Assembly: GCA_014871385.1 (NCBI GenBank)
Contig: CM026426.1
Location: 35,961,918 to 36,025,917 of the forward strand
Reading direction: 5' to 3'
Length of the DNA stretch: 64,000 bases
Source: Ceratodon purpureus
Taxonomy: Eukaryota; Streptophyta; Bryopsida; Pseudoditrichales; Ditrichaceae
The position numbers and the translations under genes are program-made. Positions 34,400 to 46,200 of the stretch are shown in pieces. The notes beneath the pieces are model-generated. The model saw only the letters and a list, made by a program, of their open reading frames with translations, did not search any database and was not told where the DNA came from. Within the stretch, counting starts at the first letter, position 1. Each line of letters starts with the position of its first letter.

Positions 34400-35450
34400 T
34401 TTTGGAAGATCAGGCAAAACATGACTAGGATCAAATACATATTTCCTCAACAAACTCACATGAAATACATCATGTATCTGCCAATCCTCAGGCTACTTCA
34501 GTTTATAAGCAACTTGTCCTATTCTCTCAATAATTTCAAAAGGACCACTAAACCGAGGCGATAACTTCCTTGACTTACCAAGCTTGAGTCCAGATCTTTT
34601 TGGAGTTACCTTCAAAAATACTTTATCACCCACTTCAAATTCACGAAAGATTCTTTTTCTATCAACATAGTGTTTAGCTCTATCTTAAGCACTCTTCATA
34701 GCCAACTTTGCCAACTCTCTAATTTCATTCATTTCCTTAATCATTTCAATAATGCTTTCAAAATTAGTAGTAGGATTAGACAGTGTAATGGGAGTTCTAC
34801 ATTCTTGACCATATAAATCATAGAATGGACTTACTCCAATACTACTATGAATATGATCATTGTAAGCAAATTCAATTTAATCCAACCACCTATCCCATGA
34901 GTGTTGTTTCTTACCAACATACATTCTCAACATATCTTCAAGAGTCCTGTTAGTTCTTTCAGTCTGTCCATCACTCTCAGGATGATATGCAGTAATCAAC
35001 TTAATTTTGGTCCCACACAATTTGAAAAGTGTGGTCCAAAATTCACTCACAAACTTACGATCTCTATTACTTATAATCTCACGCGGAATTCCATGGTGTT
35101 TGAAGATCTCTCTCATAAATAACTCAGCTACCCCATAAGCAGTTACAGTAGTAACTGTAGGAATAAAATGAGCTATCTTAGTGAGTCTATCTACAACCAC
35201 CATGATGCTATCAAAGTTACTTCGAGTCTTAGGCAATCCAACAATAAAATCGATACTGACCGATTCAAATTTCAAGTTAGGAACACTAAGAGGTTGCAAC
35301 AATCCAGGGCTCTTCACTTGTTCAGACTTAGAGACTTGACATTTCAAACATCTTTCAATATATTCTTTGACATCCTTTTTCATTCCTGGCCAGTAATAAT
35401 GACGCTTGACTGCCATATAGGTCTTTTGAAAACCTGGATGGCCTGCTATT
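34400..35450 (-). other. Element B integrase region (fossil)
   Basis: Zinc finger [11 protein letters not shown] ... CLKCQ, catalytic blocks [10 protein letters not shown] and [13 protein letters not shown], and a GPFEIIERIG-type C-terminal block are visible. Confidence 0.88.
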
Positions 35451-35649
35451 GGAATATCATGAAGGTTATTCATAATATTGAGTCTATATTCCCCAGCCTT
35501 GGGAATACAGACTCTGTCATTATAATATAAAACTTCATCTTTCAATTCAAAAGACTTAAACCTATCGATTTCATTCACAGTTCTAGCTTCCTTAGACAGA
35601 CTTTCAAATAGAATTTTAAAGAAATCATCATTAGGATAAAGCAATTTGA

Positions 35650-36130
35650 TTTCATCCATCAGAGAATTTCTGATGCATGAAATAGCATTTGCTAGCGGTC
35701 TTCTAGAAAGAGCATCAGCCACCACATTTTTCTTACCTTTAACATATTCAATTTCAAAATCAAACTCTTGTAACAATTCCATCCACCTACACTGCCTTCT
35801 ACTCAAATTTGATTGGGTTGATAAATATTTCATGGACTGGTGATCGGTTTCTATCTTAAACCTTACTCCTAGTAAATAATGCCTCCAAACCTTCAAAGAA
35901 TGAATGACTGCAAGTAGTTCCTTCTCGTGTACTGGATAATTTAACTCAGAGGAATTCAATTTACGAGATTCATATGCAACTATCTTTCTATCTTGCATCA
36001 AAACTGCACCAATAGCTAAATCGCTAGCGTCGGTACACAATATTATGTTTCCTTTCAAGGAATCCATAATAATCAAAACAGGAGTTTGGGTTAATACTGA
36101 CTTCAAAGTCTGGAAACTCAAGTCACACTC
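35650..36130 (-). other. Element B RNase H region (fossil)
   Basis: [37 protein letters not shown] and [10 protein letters not shown]. Confidence 0.88.
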
Positions 36131-36149
36131 AACAGTCCAATCTATTTGA

Positions 36150-36930
36150 TTACCCTTTCCTTTCAACAAATTGGTCATAGGAGCAGCTATTTTAGAAAAT
36201 CCTTTGACAAATCTTCTATAATAACTTGCAAGACCTAGGAAACTTCTCACTTCACTCTTGCCTTTTGGTATTGGCCACTCAGCAACTACCTTGACCTTCA
36301 TAGGATTTACTGAGATTCCCTCATCAGAAACGATGTGACCAAGAAATTCAATACGAGAGGTAAAGAAATCACACTTACTTAGCTTAGCATATAACTTATT
36401 CGCTCTCAGAATTTCAAAAACTTGTTTAAGATGTTTCTTATGTTCTTCTACATTTTTAGAATATACAAGAATATCATCCATAAATATTAACACAAATTTA
36501 CCCAAAAGATCACGAAATAAGGAATTCATCAAAGTCATAAACGTAGCAGGAGCATTTGCCAGTCCAAAAGGCATTACAACATACTCGTAATGACCTAAAC
36601 GCGATCTGAAGCCTGTTTTCGGAATGTCAGACTCTTTAATTCGAATTTGATGATAACCACTCTTCAAATCTATCTTGGAAAATATTTTTGATCCATATAA
36701 GTGATCAAAAATATCATCAACACGGGGCAACGGAAACCTATTCTTGACAGTGAGTTTATTAAGACCACGATAATCTACACATAATCTTAATGATCCATCT
36801 TTCTTCTTAACAAAGAGGACCGGGGCACCCCAAGGTGATTTGCTAGGTCTAATGTAACCTTTGTTCAACAAATCTTTCAATTGATTCTCCAACTCAACAT
36901 TTTGAGTTAGAGAATGACAATAGGGTGCCC
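36150..36930 (-). other. Element B reverse transcriptase region (fossil)
   Basis: [25 protein letters not shown] and the active site FMDDILVYS are intact by eye, followed by [11 protein letters not shown]. Confidence 0.92.
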
Positions 36931-37289
36931 TAGCAATAGGAGCGGCATCGACAATTAAATCTATAGCGTGATCAACATCTCTCCTAGGTGGCAATTCCGT
37001 CAACTCCTCAAGAAATATATCTTTAAATTCATCTAAGAATTCATTCATTCTTTTGTTATCCTTACTTTCATCCTCAACTTCACTCACATGTATTAGAAAT
37101 ACTTCGTGGTTTTTCCTAATACATCGTTTCATTTGTAAATGAGAAAGCATAGGGACCCTTGGTGAAGATCTCTTACCTCTTATGGTGAAAGATTCCCCGT
37201 TGTGAAGCTTTCTATGGACTGCTCCCTCCTTGCATGCAATCCATGCGTCCACTTGCTTCAGCCACGCCATCCCCAATATCACCTCATAT

Positions 37290-37720
37290 CGTGCTCCATT
37301 CCAAACTTCAAAGTCCACCTCAGTATCTACACCTTGAATGTTCACAAGAACCTTCAACATGCGGTGAGTGATGGAACTAGTTTGGTTGTTTGGTAACAAA
37401 ACTGAGCAAGGTTTGATAGGAACTAGGGGAAGTCCTATCTTGTGAGCAAATGAAGTTGATATCATATTGTGAGTGCTACCTGAATCAATAAGAATTATAG
37501 AAGAGAAGGAAGAGTTCAGAAAGCCTTTGATTTGGAGCACCTTTGAATCTTGCTCTACTTCCATGTTCATAATAGCAGCTGAGACAGTTGGGACAACATT
37601 CTTGCATGGCTCTTCATCAGATGTATCTTCATCTCCTTGCTCCACCTCCAAAGCTGCTGTCTTCCTTTTGAATGATGGACACTCAAAGCTTCGATGTCCA
37701 GGCGTATGACACCTAAAGCA
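37290..37720 (-). other. Element B zinc knuckle and protease region (fossil)
   Basis: CCHC knuckle [14 protein letters not shown], then the aspartic protease site [11 protein letters not shown] and ILGMAWL. Confidence 0.88.
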
Positions 37721-37779
37721 AAGACCTTTCTTCACATGCTCCCCCTGCTCTTCTTTGCTCAACATGGCACGCCTGTGTC

Positions 37780-38739
37780 CTGGATTGAACTTGGAACCTT
37801 GAGAGGGATTAGAACCTTGAGAGAACCTTGAGAGGGATTAGAACCTTGAGAGAACTTTGAAGACTTAAAGTTATTAGACCGATTGAACTCAGAGGGCCTC
37901 TTTCCCAACAGACTCTTGTTCTTCTTTAACTTGCTATTAACCTCCCTCTCAAAGTTCAAAGCCAAACCATAAGCATCATCTAGAGTCCTTGGATGATATG
38001 CATTGACTTTAAATCTAATTGAATCCTTTAAGTTACGAAGAAAAAACTCAACCCTATCACTTTCACCCCAATTGGGAAAATAGACAATATGTAAATCAAA
38101 CTTTGACTTGTATTGGGTTACAGACAAACTTCCCTGTTTCAAGTCATAGAGCCCTTGGCGCATGTCTTCTCCGTAATTCCCAGGAAGGAATTCTTGAAGA
38201 AACAAGTGTTTGAAAGTGCTCCGATTTGACAGAGGTTGAAGTCCACGATTCTCTCGGTCGTTCTTCAAATTATCGTACCACAAACGAGCTTTGTCTTGAA
38301 GACAAATCACCATAGCCTTGATCTTTTCATCATCTTGGTAATCTAAAGTGAAGAAGTCCTCCAGCATGGAAATAAAAGACTTGACCTCCTCCGGTTTGCA
38401 GTTCCTTCCTCCAAAAGAAGGCTTGAAAGGATACTTCCTCAAGTCCTTCAAAACTTCAACTCTTCTAGGACCAGGACCCCTCAACGTAGATGTTGCAACA
38501 GACTCTATCTCTCTTGACCTAACAGGTAAAGATGAAGGAGGGCGAGGAGTGTCTGAACGAACACCTCTGGGGAGAGGTGGAGCTCCAGATTGTACAGAAT
38601 CCCCTCTAGGAAGAGGATGAGCTCCAGATTGAACAGAATCCAAAATTTCCCTCATGGCTTCCATCACTCCTCTCATAATCCTCTCTTCCAAACCCGCAAG
38701 AGGATCAACTCTCCCTTCCAAACCCTGCAGAAGATCCAT
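37780..38739 (-). other. Element B gag capsid region (fossil)
   Basis: Starts near 38739 (MDLLQGLEGRVDPLAGLEER). Gag blocks include FFTLDYQDDEKI, ARLWYDNLK and FLQEFLPGNYGEDMR. Two short duplicated Pro/Arg-rich units (SVQSGAHPLPRGD) lie near the N-terminus. Confidence 0.85.
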
Positions 38740-38744
38740 ACTGA

Positions 38745-38756
38745 TCTGATACCAAT
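38745..38756 (-). other. Element B primer-binding site (initiator Met tRNA)
   Basis: The minus strand reads TTGGTATCAGATC just inside the 5' LTR, matching the plant iMet primer TGGTATCAGAGC except for one base. Confidence 0.85.
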
Positions 38757-39539
38757 TGTAACAAACCTCCCAACAGGTTTGCCACCAACTCTCAACAAAA
38801 AGACAAATAAGACAAGGGAAAGATAAAAACTCAATAGAACTACAAAGATCAAAATATATTGACTGAAGGCTCACCACCCAACCATAGAGAAGTGATCACC
38901 AGAGAAGTGTCTCACCATCTCCCCCCCGAGCCTTTATATATGAGTTCCTTTCCAAAAGGAACTACAGTCTATCTTAGGCTATGTCCCAGAGTCTAGCCTA
39001 TTCATAGTTCATTCTATCTCCTTTACTCCTATATCTGGAGTAAAGGTAATCCACAAATCCTTCTAGGTTCTTCTATCTCTTCAACTCAGAGACTCTTCTA
39101 GATCTTTCCATCTTCTTTACTCCTATATCTGGAGTAAAGGTAATCCATAGATCATTCTAGATCCTTCTATCTCTTTAACTCAGAGACTCTTCTAGATCTT
39201 TACTCCTATATTTAGGGTAAAGATAATTCACCACTATCTTTACTCCTATATTTAGAGTAAAGCTAATTCACTACTATCAGTAGTCTAATTCTAGTGTACC
39301 TCATCTTGAGTTGTCTAATTCTTGTACACATGTTCTCAATCTTGGAGTGGTCTGACTCCAATGCACTAAATATAGAGCTGTCTAACTCCAGTGCACATGT
39401 TCTCAATCTGGAGTTGTCTGACTCCGGCCCATCCATTCTCAACTGGGAGTTGTCTGACTCCTTTCATCCTTTGCTTACACACTGTCTAATGTGATTAGAA
39501 GATTTCATTCATCCATCTATCAATGTAAGTTACATTTCA
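38757..39539 (-). repeat. Element B, 5' LTR (right in window)
   Basis: 783 bp, about 98.7% identical to the other LTR. As the 5' LTR it would carry the active promoter. Confidence 0.93.
38932..38941 (-). promoter_or_regulatory. TATA box in the 5' LTR of element B
   Basis: The minus strand reads CATATATAAAGG, followed by GCTCGGGGGG, a plausible LTR promoter core. Confidence 0.6.
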
Positions 39540-39544
39540 CTGAC
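39540..39544 (+). other. Target-site duplication of element B, right copy
   Basis: CTGAC, matching the left copy. Confidence 0.9.
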
Positions 39545-39944
39545 TCTGACGCACTAACTCCTCACACAATACACACAAGATGCCCAAAACGTGTAAAGCT
39601 TTACTCAAAATAAACTCTCACACACGCACTTTTAAGGCACAATAACCACTGCTAAAACTAGGAGCTCGTCTTCTGTTTCGACTACCCACTTTCTACAGTG
39701 ATCCATTCCCCCTTAAGTATTCTCCTATCTAATCACCCCACTCCTTTCCCTTGGAACTCAGCCGCCACATTTATCTTGTTACTAACAAATTTACCTACTC
39801 TTGATAACTACTTGCTGGTAGAACTAACCACTTGTGCTACCAAGTGTGCGGTCTGCGGTTGTGTCTCTTCCACCACTTGTCTTCCAGATCAGCCTCTTCT
39901 AAATACCAAGTTGGAAGTGCTAGGTCAGCACATTCCTTGTCACA
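39540..39944 (-). repeat. Element A, 5' LTR, part beyond element B
   Basis: Continues the LTR interrupted at 33407, with a 36-bp stretch absent from the left LTR (about 39650-39690). Ends CCTTGTCACA. Confidence 0.88.
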
Positions 39945-41129
39945 TAGTCACCAAATACACTAAACAAGTACTATAATTTGCTATTTCTGTGTGAGCGTTG
40001 TGTGGGTCACGTTATGTTTCCATTTAGCATAGTGGTACAATGACTTTGTTTATATCTGGTTTAAATTCATAGATGTATAATTCATAACTTGGCCCAAGAA
40101 GTACATCATTATTTGTTCCATAACAAGATCTTACTTCTGTTGCATAGTGAAAGATTTACGGTTACAAATGATGTGTGTACAAAGATGCCACGTCATTTGT
40201 ATGCATTTTCATATGGAAAAGATCGACACCTACCGTTTCCAACAAATCATTATTTTAAACTATTTGAATATGAATTTAAGAATTCACTCATTCTTATATT
40301 TCATTTATGAGAATGCGAGTATGGAGCATTTTCAAGGAAAAACAGAAGGATGCATCGTTAAAAACACGAGACAACAAATCCTTGACACATGGGTAGGCTC
40401 AGGAAGGCGGTTTGAACGTATCCTGTACATCACCGTACAAGTCTTCTCTGGCCAAAAGTACTTATACCGAGTGAGCTAAGCTATGCATACGCTAGGAAAT
40501 ATGCTATAAGGCTGACGTGGGATTTGGATTCAGACTTACAATAGTTGTAGAACCACTGACACAGGATTATAAACACCACCTTATCTAAGAAGCATACATT
40601 TACTTGAGAGAAAGGACTAGTACGAATATAAACAAACATATATTAACAGAATGCTTGTGCATTAGATATCGGTAGGGTTAGTGCGGCCGAGACTAGTATC
40701 TAGAATGCCATGAGGTTGTGTATGGTCCAGAAAAAGAAAAAGCATCCCACTCAAAAAATATGTAAACCAGAATCCCACAAACCTTCTCCATTCCTTTGGA
40801 AATACGGAATGAAGACTAGTTTGTGGTTGTTACCCTACAAAGTTTACATTCCGGAACCCCTACTACGGCAAGGTTGCAACCTCTAGTGCTAGTGCGGCGC
40901 CTATTGCACAAATCTCACCATGCATTGCCAGAATTGTCACTTCCTCTTCTTGATCTAGGTCAGACGCCAATTGTCCACGTTTTGTAGAAGGTTGTTTGCT
41001 GAAGACATTATCATCTCCAAAGGGGACCTTTCAGTGCAGCAAACTTCTTAGTCCACTCTCCAATCAAAGAGATCTCCGCCTCTTCTACCTTTACATGTGC
41101 GAATTCTAAGTCAAGGGGCTTCAACCACC
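39945..41129. other. Right flank of the retrotransposon nest
   Basis: AT-rich. A 110-codon frame at 40147-40479 has no recognisable domain. No other feature seen. Confidence 0.35.
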
Positions 41130-42330
41130 TCACTTCATCCATGCTAGCTCTGCAAGTAGAGATTGCGGTGCGCATCTCGTTGTTGTTAGTAGCATATCCT
41201 CTCTACCTTTGCCACAGACTATTAGGAGCATAATTGCAAAAAAACACCAAAGATCCTCCAACAACACCACCTTAAACATGCAAAACGGATGCACGAAGCA
41301 TCCACATAAAAGAGAAACTAATGCATTATCCACCCACAATCTACTGCACAGTACGCATAGAACAGTTGCTTCTAATTTTACAGGCTTCATGCATGATATA
41401 GGGAGCCGTGTGAGGACTTGATTAGGGCAAATGCTATCGCTATCAACATTGAGCACGTCGATGTCTGCTCTAATAACCCTTACGTCGTCCTGCAGCTCTT
41501 TGGTGGTTCGGCAAAGGAATTGAATGCAATCTTGCAGCTCCGCCATTTTTTTTAAAACAGTAGCAATGGGCTCAGAAATGGAGGAGGAAAGATTACATGT
41601 AAGCGGTGAGCGGAGAGAGGAAATGGGAGAGCAGAAAATGAGAATTTTTAGAGGCAAATGAGGGTGATTTACCACCTATCATCGTGGATATATTGGCCAT
41701 TTTTTATAACATTTTTAATCATTCATATATAAGTCAAATTACAACTATGTGAAGTTTTGATCCTAACTATAGAAATCACCGACATATTCCAATCAGCAAA
41801 GGCTCTCACAAGTAGAGACCCCTCTCCATCCCGACACAATTTAGCGGTGACGTCATAGCAAAGTGATTCAAAGAACACCAATGATGAATTTGGAACATTA
41901 TACATTTGCAATGGTGCATTAATAATTTCAAACCAACAAGGAATACAAATAAAATTGTGCACATCTATTAACCAATAATGAAACTTGTACATAATCTGGA
42001 GCCCATAGCTCGGGCACAATAAAAACAAAGCAACTCTGCCATATCTAGCTACATCAGAGCTAAGCAAAGCTGATTCTTGAAAACCCCAAATATGGGTTAA
42101 CATTGTGAACGGCCGCTCCTAGGTTTACTTGCAAATGGTGACAAGTTGAGAAAATTCAACGCCCGCCCTGTAGTTTGAGATTGTGATAAAGTCAATGGAG
42201 TTCACAATATTCTCCTTCAGAATACGACAGTATTTCTACACCTCTCCCTCAATCTCCAACATATACCCAATAAACTACATGTCCCCAAAGAAGCTCTTCA
42301 TCTACGACTCCGTATGCGGCCACGCCATCT
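41130..42330 (-). pseudogene. Decayed minus-strand coding sequence, unknown family
   Basis: Protein-like stretches on the minus strand: an ATG near 42330 (MAWPHTES), a stretch with LKENIVNSIDFITISNYRAG, a 126-codon frame (41723-42103) and a 181-codon frame (41130-41675). The last includes a short coiled coil, MAELQDCIQFLCRTTKELQD. Stops separate them. The order of parts and the purine tract just upstream suggest one gene or several fragments. No domain is recognised. Confidence 0.25.
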
Positions 42331-42354
42331 CAAAGTGTTATAATAACAAAAGGG

Positions 42355-42545
42355 ATAGATGAAGGAGAAGAGAGAGGAGGGAAGAGAGGGGTGGGGGAGA
42401 GGGCAGAAGGAGAGGAGAAAGGAAGTGGAGAGAGGTTGGAGAGAAGGAGGAAGGAGATGAGAGAGGAAGAGTAGAGATGGAAAGGATAGACATTGAGAAG
42501 AGAGGGAGAGAAGACAGAGAGAGAGGAGTGTGTGGAAGAGGGGTA
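42355..42545 (+). repeat. Polypurine (GA-rich) tract
   Basis: Almost pure A/G for about 190 bp on the plus strand. Confidence 0.85.
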
Positions 42546-42654
42546 AGAGGGGTGCCCTTATAATGGGCACCTCTTCAACCCAGGGTTAGGATAAAGTGGG
42601 GGCACCGCAAAGGCGCCTCCACTGGGAAAGAGACCGCGCGACCTCCATGGTGGA

Positions 42655-42845
42655 AGGGGTTCACCGCAAGGGCCCTCTCCTAAGGGCTCTCGGTACCCAG
42701 AGCCCTATAACCGCAGGAGCTCCCATTATCGAGAGCCCTCTAGTAAGGGCTCTCAGTACTAAGAGCTCCTACGGTTGTAGAGCCTACAGAACCAAGAGCC
42801 TCTACTATATGGGCTCTTGGTACCAAAAGCCCTTAGAGGGGGGGG
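42655..42845. repeat. Array of AGAGCCCT / AGGGCTCT quasi-palindromes
   Basis: Alternating GAGAGCCCT and AGGGCTCTYRGTAC units occur at roughly 20-50-bp spacing; neighbours are inverted and could pair into stems. Confidence 0.65.
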
Positions 42846-43056
42846 GAGGGCACCGACTCCTAGGGATGGCGACCATCCCTAAAGATGGCAGCCAGCCCTA
42901 AAGAGGGCGATTGCCTCCGAGCTCTAAGGGAGGAAGGCAGCTTCTTCCCAAACCTGGGGAGGCCGCCTTTCTTAGGGTTGGGAGGAAGCCGCCTTCCTAC
43001 CCTAAGGGAGGCGGAAGCCCTGAAGGTTAGATGGGGCCCATAAAATGACTCCCCCT

Positions 43057-43200
43057 CCTCTTCTCCACTTATACTCTCCTCTCACACTCTCATCTCCTAT
43101 CTTCTCCTCTCTTCTTGTTTTCTCCTCTTCTCTTCGTCTCTTCCTCTCTTCTTGTCCTCTCTTCTCCTCATCTCTTCTCTTTTCTCCTCTCCTCTCTTTA
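43057..43200 (+). repeat. Polypyrimidine (CT-rich) tract
   Basis: Nearly pure C/T for about 145 bp, the inverse composition of the tract at 42355-42545. Confidence 0.85.
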
Positions 43201-43205
43201 GGAAG

Positions 43206-43700
43206 ATGGTTTGCAAGATGGCGAAGGTGGCCATGAAGGGGCAAAGCTCCAAGTCTATATGCATGAAGAGGAGAAGGGGAGCAAGCTATTGTGGAGTGCC
43301 CAATGTTGGAGTGGTGATAGATGCTGGCCGAGGCAAGGCCGACACCAAGCGGGAGCTGCCCAAGAAGGAGGCCAATTCTTTGGTGGACAATGGGTGCCGG
43401 CGGAACCAAAGAAATAGTCCCTTATTTTCACCACAGTTGAGTACATGCCGGTGAAGGATGATTGTGCACATACAGGTGAAGGATGCCGCCGACCATGACG
43501 CCGATACTCACCTCCATTGGTTGGGCTTTGAAGACCAAGAGGTTGCACAGGCCTATCGGAGGAAGTTGGAGGAAAAAGCGACAGGAATTGCGACTCAAAT
43601 TGACAAGAATCTGAAGGAAGTGAATTTAATGGCAAGCAAGGGGGAGGAGAGGATTGCTCTAGGAAACAACGCTAAGGATGACAGCAAAGTAGTAGCCTAG
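43206..43700 (+). pseudogene. Possible small gene with one in-frame stop
   Basis: From ATG 43206 (MVCKMAKVAMKGQSS) the frame runs to a TGA at 43452-43454 and continues, open, from 43458 to 43700 with a charged helical tail (EVAQAYRRKLEEKATG). An 18-bp direct repeat (ACATRCCRGTGAAGGATG-like) lies next to the stop. An overlapping frame starting at 43211 looks equally protein-like in its first half, so a frameshift is possible. No family recognised. Confidence 0.25.
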
Positions 43701-44004
43701 AAGTTGGCTAGATAGTGTGTAAATTTTGGGGGTACCATTTTGTTCTATAGAGTGGCGCCTCCAAACATGATTACCATCCTTTTGTAGAGGTTTTGTAAAC
43801 ATTTTACCATTTTGTATGTATTGTTAAATGCAAAAATATAATGATGTCATTTATTTCTTAAATCTTGCTACTTGTCCCCAAATTAATACTCACTTCTAAA
43901 AGTACTGCCTCCAGATCTCTTAAGTAAAATAAACATCCCCGTGACAACCAATTTCTCTACTTAATGAAGGAAAAAAAAATTAAAAGAACAATGATGAAAG
44001 ACCT

Positions 44005-44120
44005 CCTTCCCTCCCTCCCTGTCCCTCTCCCTGTCCCAACTCTCTCCCTCTCCTTCTTGACACTCTCTCCCTCTCCTCTCTTTCTCCCTCACACCTTCTC
44101 CCAAATCCCTCTCTCCCATT
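44005..44120 (+). repeat. Polypyrimidine tract
   Basis: CCCTCTC-rich stretch. Confidence 0.8.
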
Positions 44121-44204
44121 AGATGTCCCGATACTATATTTTGTTTTTTGCTTTATTTTTACTCTTGGGTGTCTCTATGATTCAAGGTTTTTATTTTTTA
44201 TTTT

Positions 44205-44291
44205 ATTAAGGAGTGGAGGAAGGAGGGAGAGTGAGTGGGCAAGGGAGAAGAACATGGAGGGGAGAGGAACAAGGAGAGGAAGACGCAACAA

Positions 44292-44323
<32 letters not shown>

Positions 44324-44385
44324 GAAGGGTATTAGAAATAGGGAGGAAGAGGATTAGGAAGACGAGGGAAGGGAAGGGAGAGGGG
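44205..44385 (+). repeat. Polypurine tract with a run of 31 G
   Basis: GA-rich sequence containing (G)31 at 44292-44322. With the preceding CT tract it forms a second inverted pyrimidine/purine pair. Confidence 0.9.
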
Positions 44386-44729
44386 TATTGGACATCAAGT
44401 CCCAGGGTCCAAGATTCATTCACAAAATAAAAGAACCAATGAAACGTTGAGGCTCTAGTAACAAGCAATCGGCTTGTAATGATCCGAGTTGTCGTCATCT
44501 ACATGAAATGTGTTATCAATTGCGGCCTCCAATTGTATATAGCCTATAATTATCAGGTTATACCTTTGTTACTTCGTTTGTTTCATAGGAGATGGCAGCG
44601 CAGCCTGAGCCCTTGCCAACTGTTCATCTTAGACATGCATGCGCTTAAACAGAATTGAAGGCGAGAAGGATAATGGGGCCACTCTGCATACCAAGGCACT
44701 AATTGAGAAAAGTCACTACTATGTAGGCC
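44386..44729. other. Spacer
   Basis: No feature seen. Confidence 0.3.
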
Positions 44730-46200
44730 TACGTTAAATTGCAATATCTTTGGTTAGGAGTATTGACTCTCTTAGTCTGCAATAGTGTGGCAGTGGACCC
44801 GCTGTTGGTTGGCTCTGTCTTCTTAGTCTAAAAATATAATTCCTCTCTGAAGCATATGTACGGTTGGTCTCACAGCACCGGGCTAACTCCTTCATTTTTT
44901 TCAGGGTAGTAGCTGTAGAGTTTCTTGTGGTCACGTTCAGGTAATCCAACAGTCTTGCTTTGATAGAAGTGAGCTTGAATCCTTCTCCCACCTCGGTCTG
45001 CAGACACTTGACCAGTTTCATGATCCGTTCATAATAATCGTGGACTTCTTCTCCTTCACCTTGTTTGAAAGTCTACAATCTCTTGCACACTTGCTCATCA
45101 AGGTCTTTTTCTCTGTACCTCAACTTAGATGCGTCCTTGGCCTCCTCCCAAGGGCAGTATGGGTGATGGTCTAGCTTATCGTCAAACCAGCGTTGGGCCT
45201 TGTCTACTAGTGTTGTCGTAAACATTGAGATGATGATTGTTTCATCCGTCTTGTCATGGAACCAGGCGTACTTGTCAAAATATCTGAGAAGTGCATCAGT
45301 ATCGTTTCCCTCCTTGTAGGCTGTGTATGGTAGTTGTTTTTGCTATGCACTCACGGTCGATCGTGCACTGGAATGGCAATACATGGGGATATGCCACTCA
45401 TGTTGCTAACTAAAATGCCAGAACTTGCGGAACGAGGTGGTCCTTAGAACTTTGGCTAAACTGTAGCCTATATGTGGAGAAAAAAATCAAGTGACTGTTG
45501 GCTAACCCACATGGGTAGGCATATGGACTACGCCTCAAATAGTCGGCTATGTTGATTTTCCTAAATACCTTGTTGACTGAGTCGGCTGCTAAGACTGGTA
45601 TGTATCTCTGGCCAGCAGATCCACGTACCCCGAGAGCCAATGAGTGGTCGTAGGAGTGGCTTTAGGAAGTGGTCAAGAGACGCTCCTGTCCATCGTCACC
45701 TCCGGAGCGATAGTAGATGATTAAGGAGGTCTTGCGATTATCCCTTTGATGCCTTCTACTCTAGCCGTCTTTGTTGCTCCTCCTACAAGTCCTGCATTTG
45801 TGTAAGCTCCTGTTGCTCTCTTTCCAGCTTCGCTTGCTCCCGCTGCCGTGTAGCCAACTGTTGAGCTGCCTCCAACAAGGTCAGGTGTTGTTTTGCAGTC
45901 CGCTACTACTCACCCTGCCATTGTCGTAGGGTAGACACTCCTATTGGTACAGATGGCTGCAAAGCTTCCAACTGCGTAATGTACTTGCTAAACTCTAGCT
46001 TACTCTGAATTTGTGACTGCTCCACGCGATACTGTTTGGCAAACTCCCGTCTAGCCAGCTGTTTGGCTCTAACTGCCTCTAACTCATTCCGGTCTTCCTC
46101 CTCCTGGTCCTACTCTCTGTGGAGCTTGTATTCATCAAGGAAGTAAACGTTTTTGGTAGGAACGTTGTTGGGTTGGGTAAGTGGGACCTGCTTTAAAATT
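44730..46200 (-). mobile_element. Gag-like fossil of an LTR retroelement
   Basis: The minus strand shows a retrotransposon gag pattern: LLRYFDKYAWFHDKTDET, AQRWFDDKLDHHPYCPW, EVHDYYERIMKLVKCL. A Gln-rich, coiled-coil-like region lies upstream (45.7-46.2 kb). Protease and RT parts were not seen nearby, so this is a fragment. It is broken in several places. Confidence 0.6.

Larger units (their letters stand above)
33408..39539 (-). mobile_element. Element B: young Ty3/gypsy chromovirus inserted into element A's LTR
   Basis: 6132 bp on the minus strand, with 783-bp LTRs at both ends, primer site, gag, protease, RT, RNase H, integrase and a chromodomain. CTGAC flanks it on both sides (33403-33407 and 39540-39544), a 5-bp target duplication. 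It lies wholly within one LTR of element A. The LTRs differ at about 10 of 783 sites (1.3%), so insertion is recent. It looks nearly whole, with a few breaks. Confidence 0.95.
26507..39944 (-). mobile_element. Element A: older Ty3/gypsy LTR retrotransposon, broken, containing element B
   Basis: A fossil read on the minus strand. Left LTR 26507-27071; internal region to about 33206; right LTR split by element B into 33207-33407 and 39540-39944. Gag, zinc knuckles, two retropepsin-like domains, RT, RNase H and integrase can all be seen in the usual Ty3/gypsy order. It is broken in many places (roughly ten or more). The LTRs differ at about 19 of 565 aligned sites plus one 36-bp indel, so it is clearly older than B. 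A convincing target-site duplication was not found. Confidence 0.88.

Noticed and set aside
42298-42570. Leu/Ser-rich minus-strand ORF
   Set aside because: It is a translation of the GA tract.
43045-43236. Ser/Leu-rich plus-strand ORF
   Set aside because: It is a translation of the CT tract.
44175-44498. Minus-strand ORF with a poly-Pro run
   Set aside because: The prolines come only from the 31-G run and the polypurine tract; this is low-complexity DNA, not a gene.
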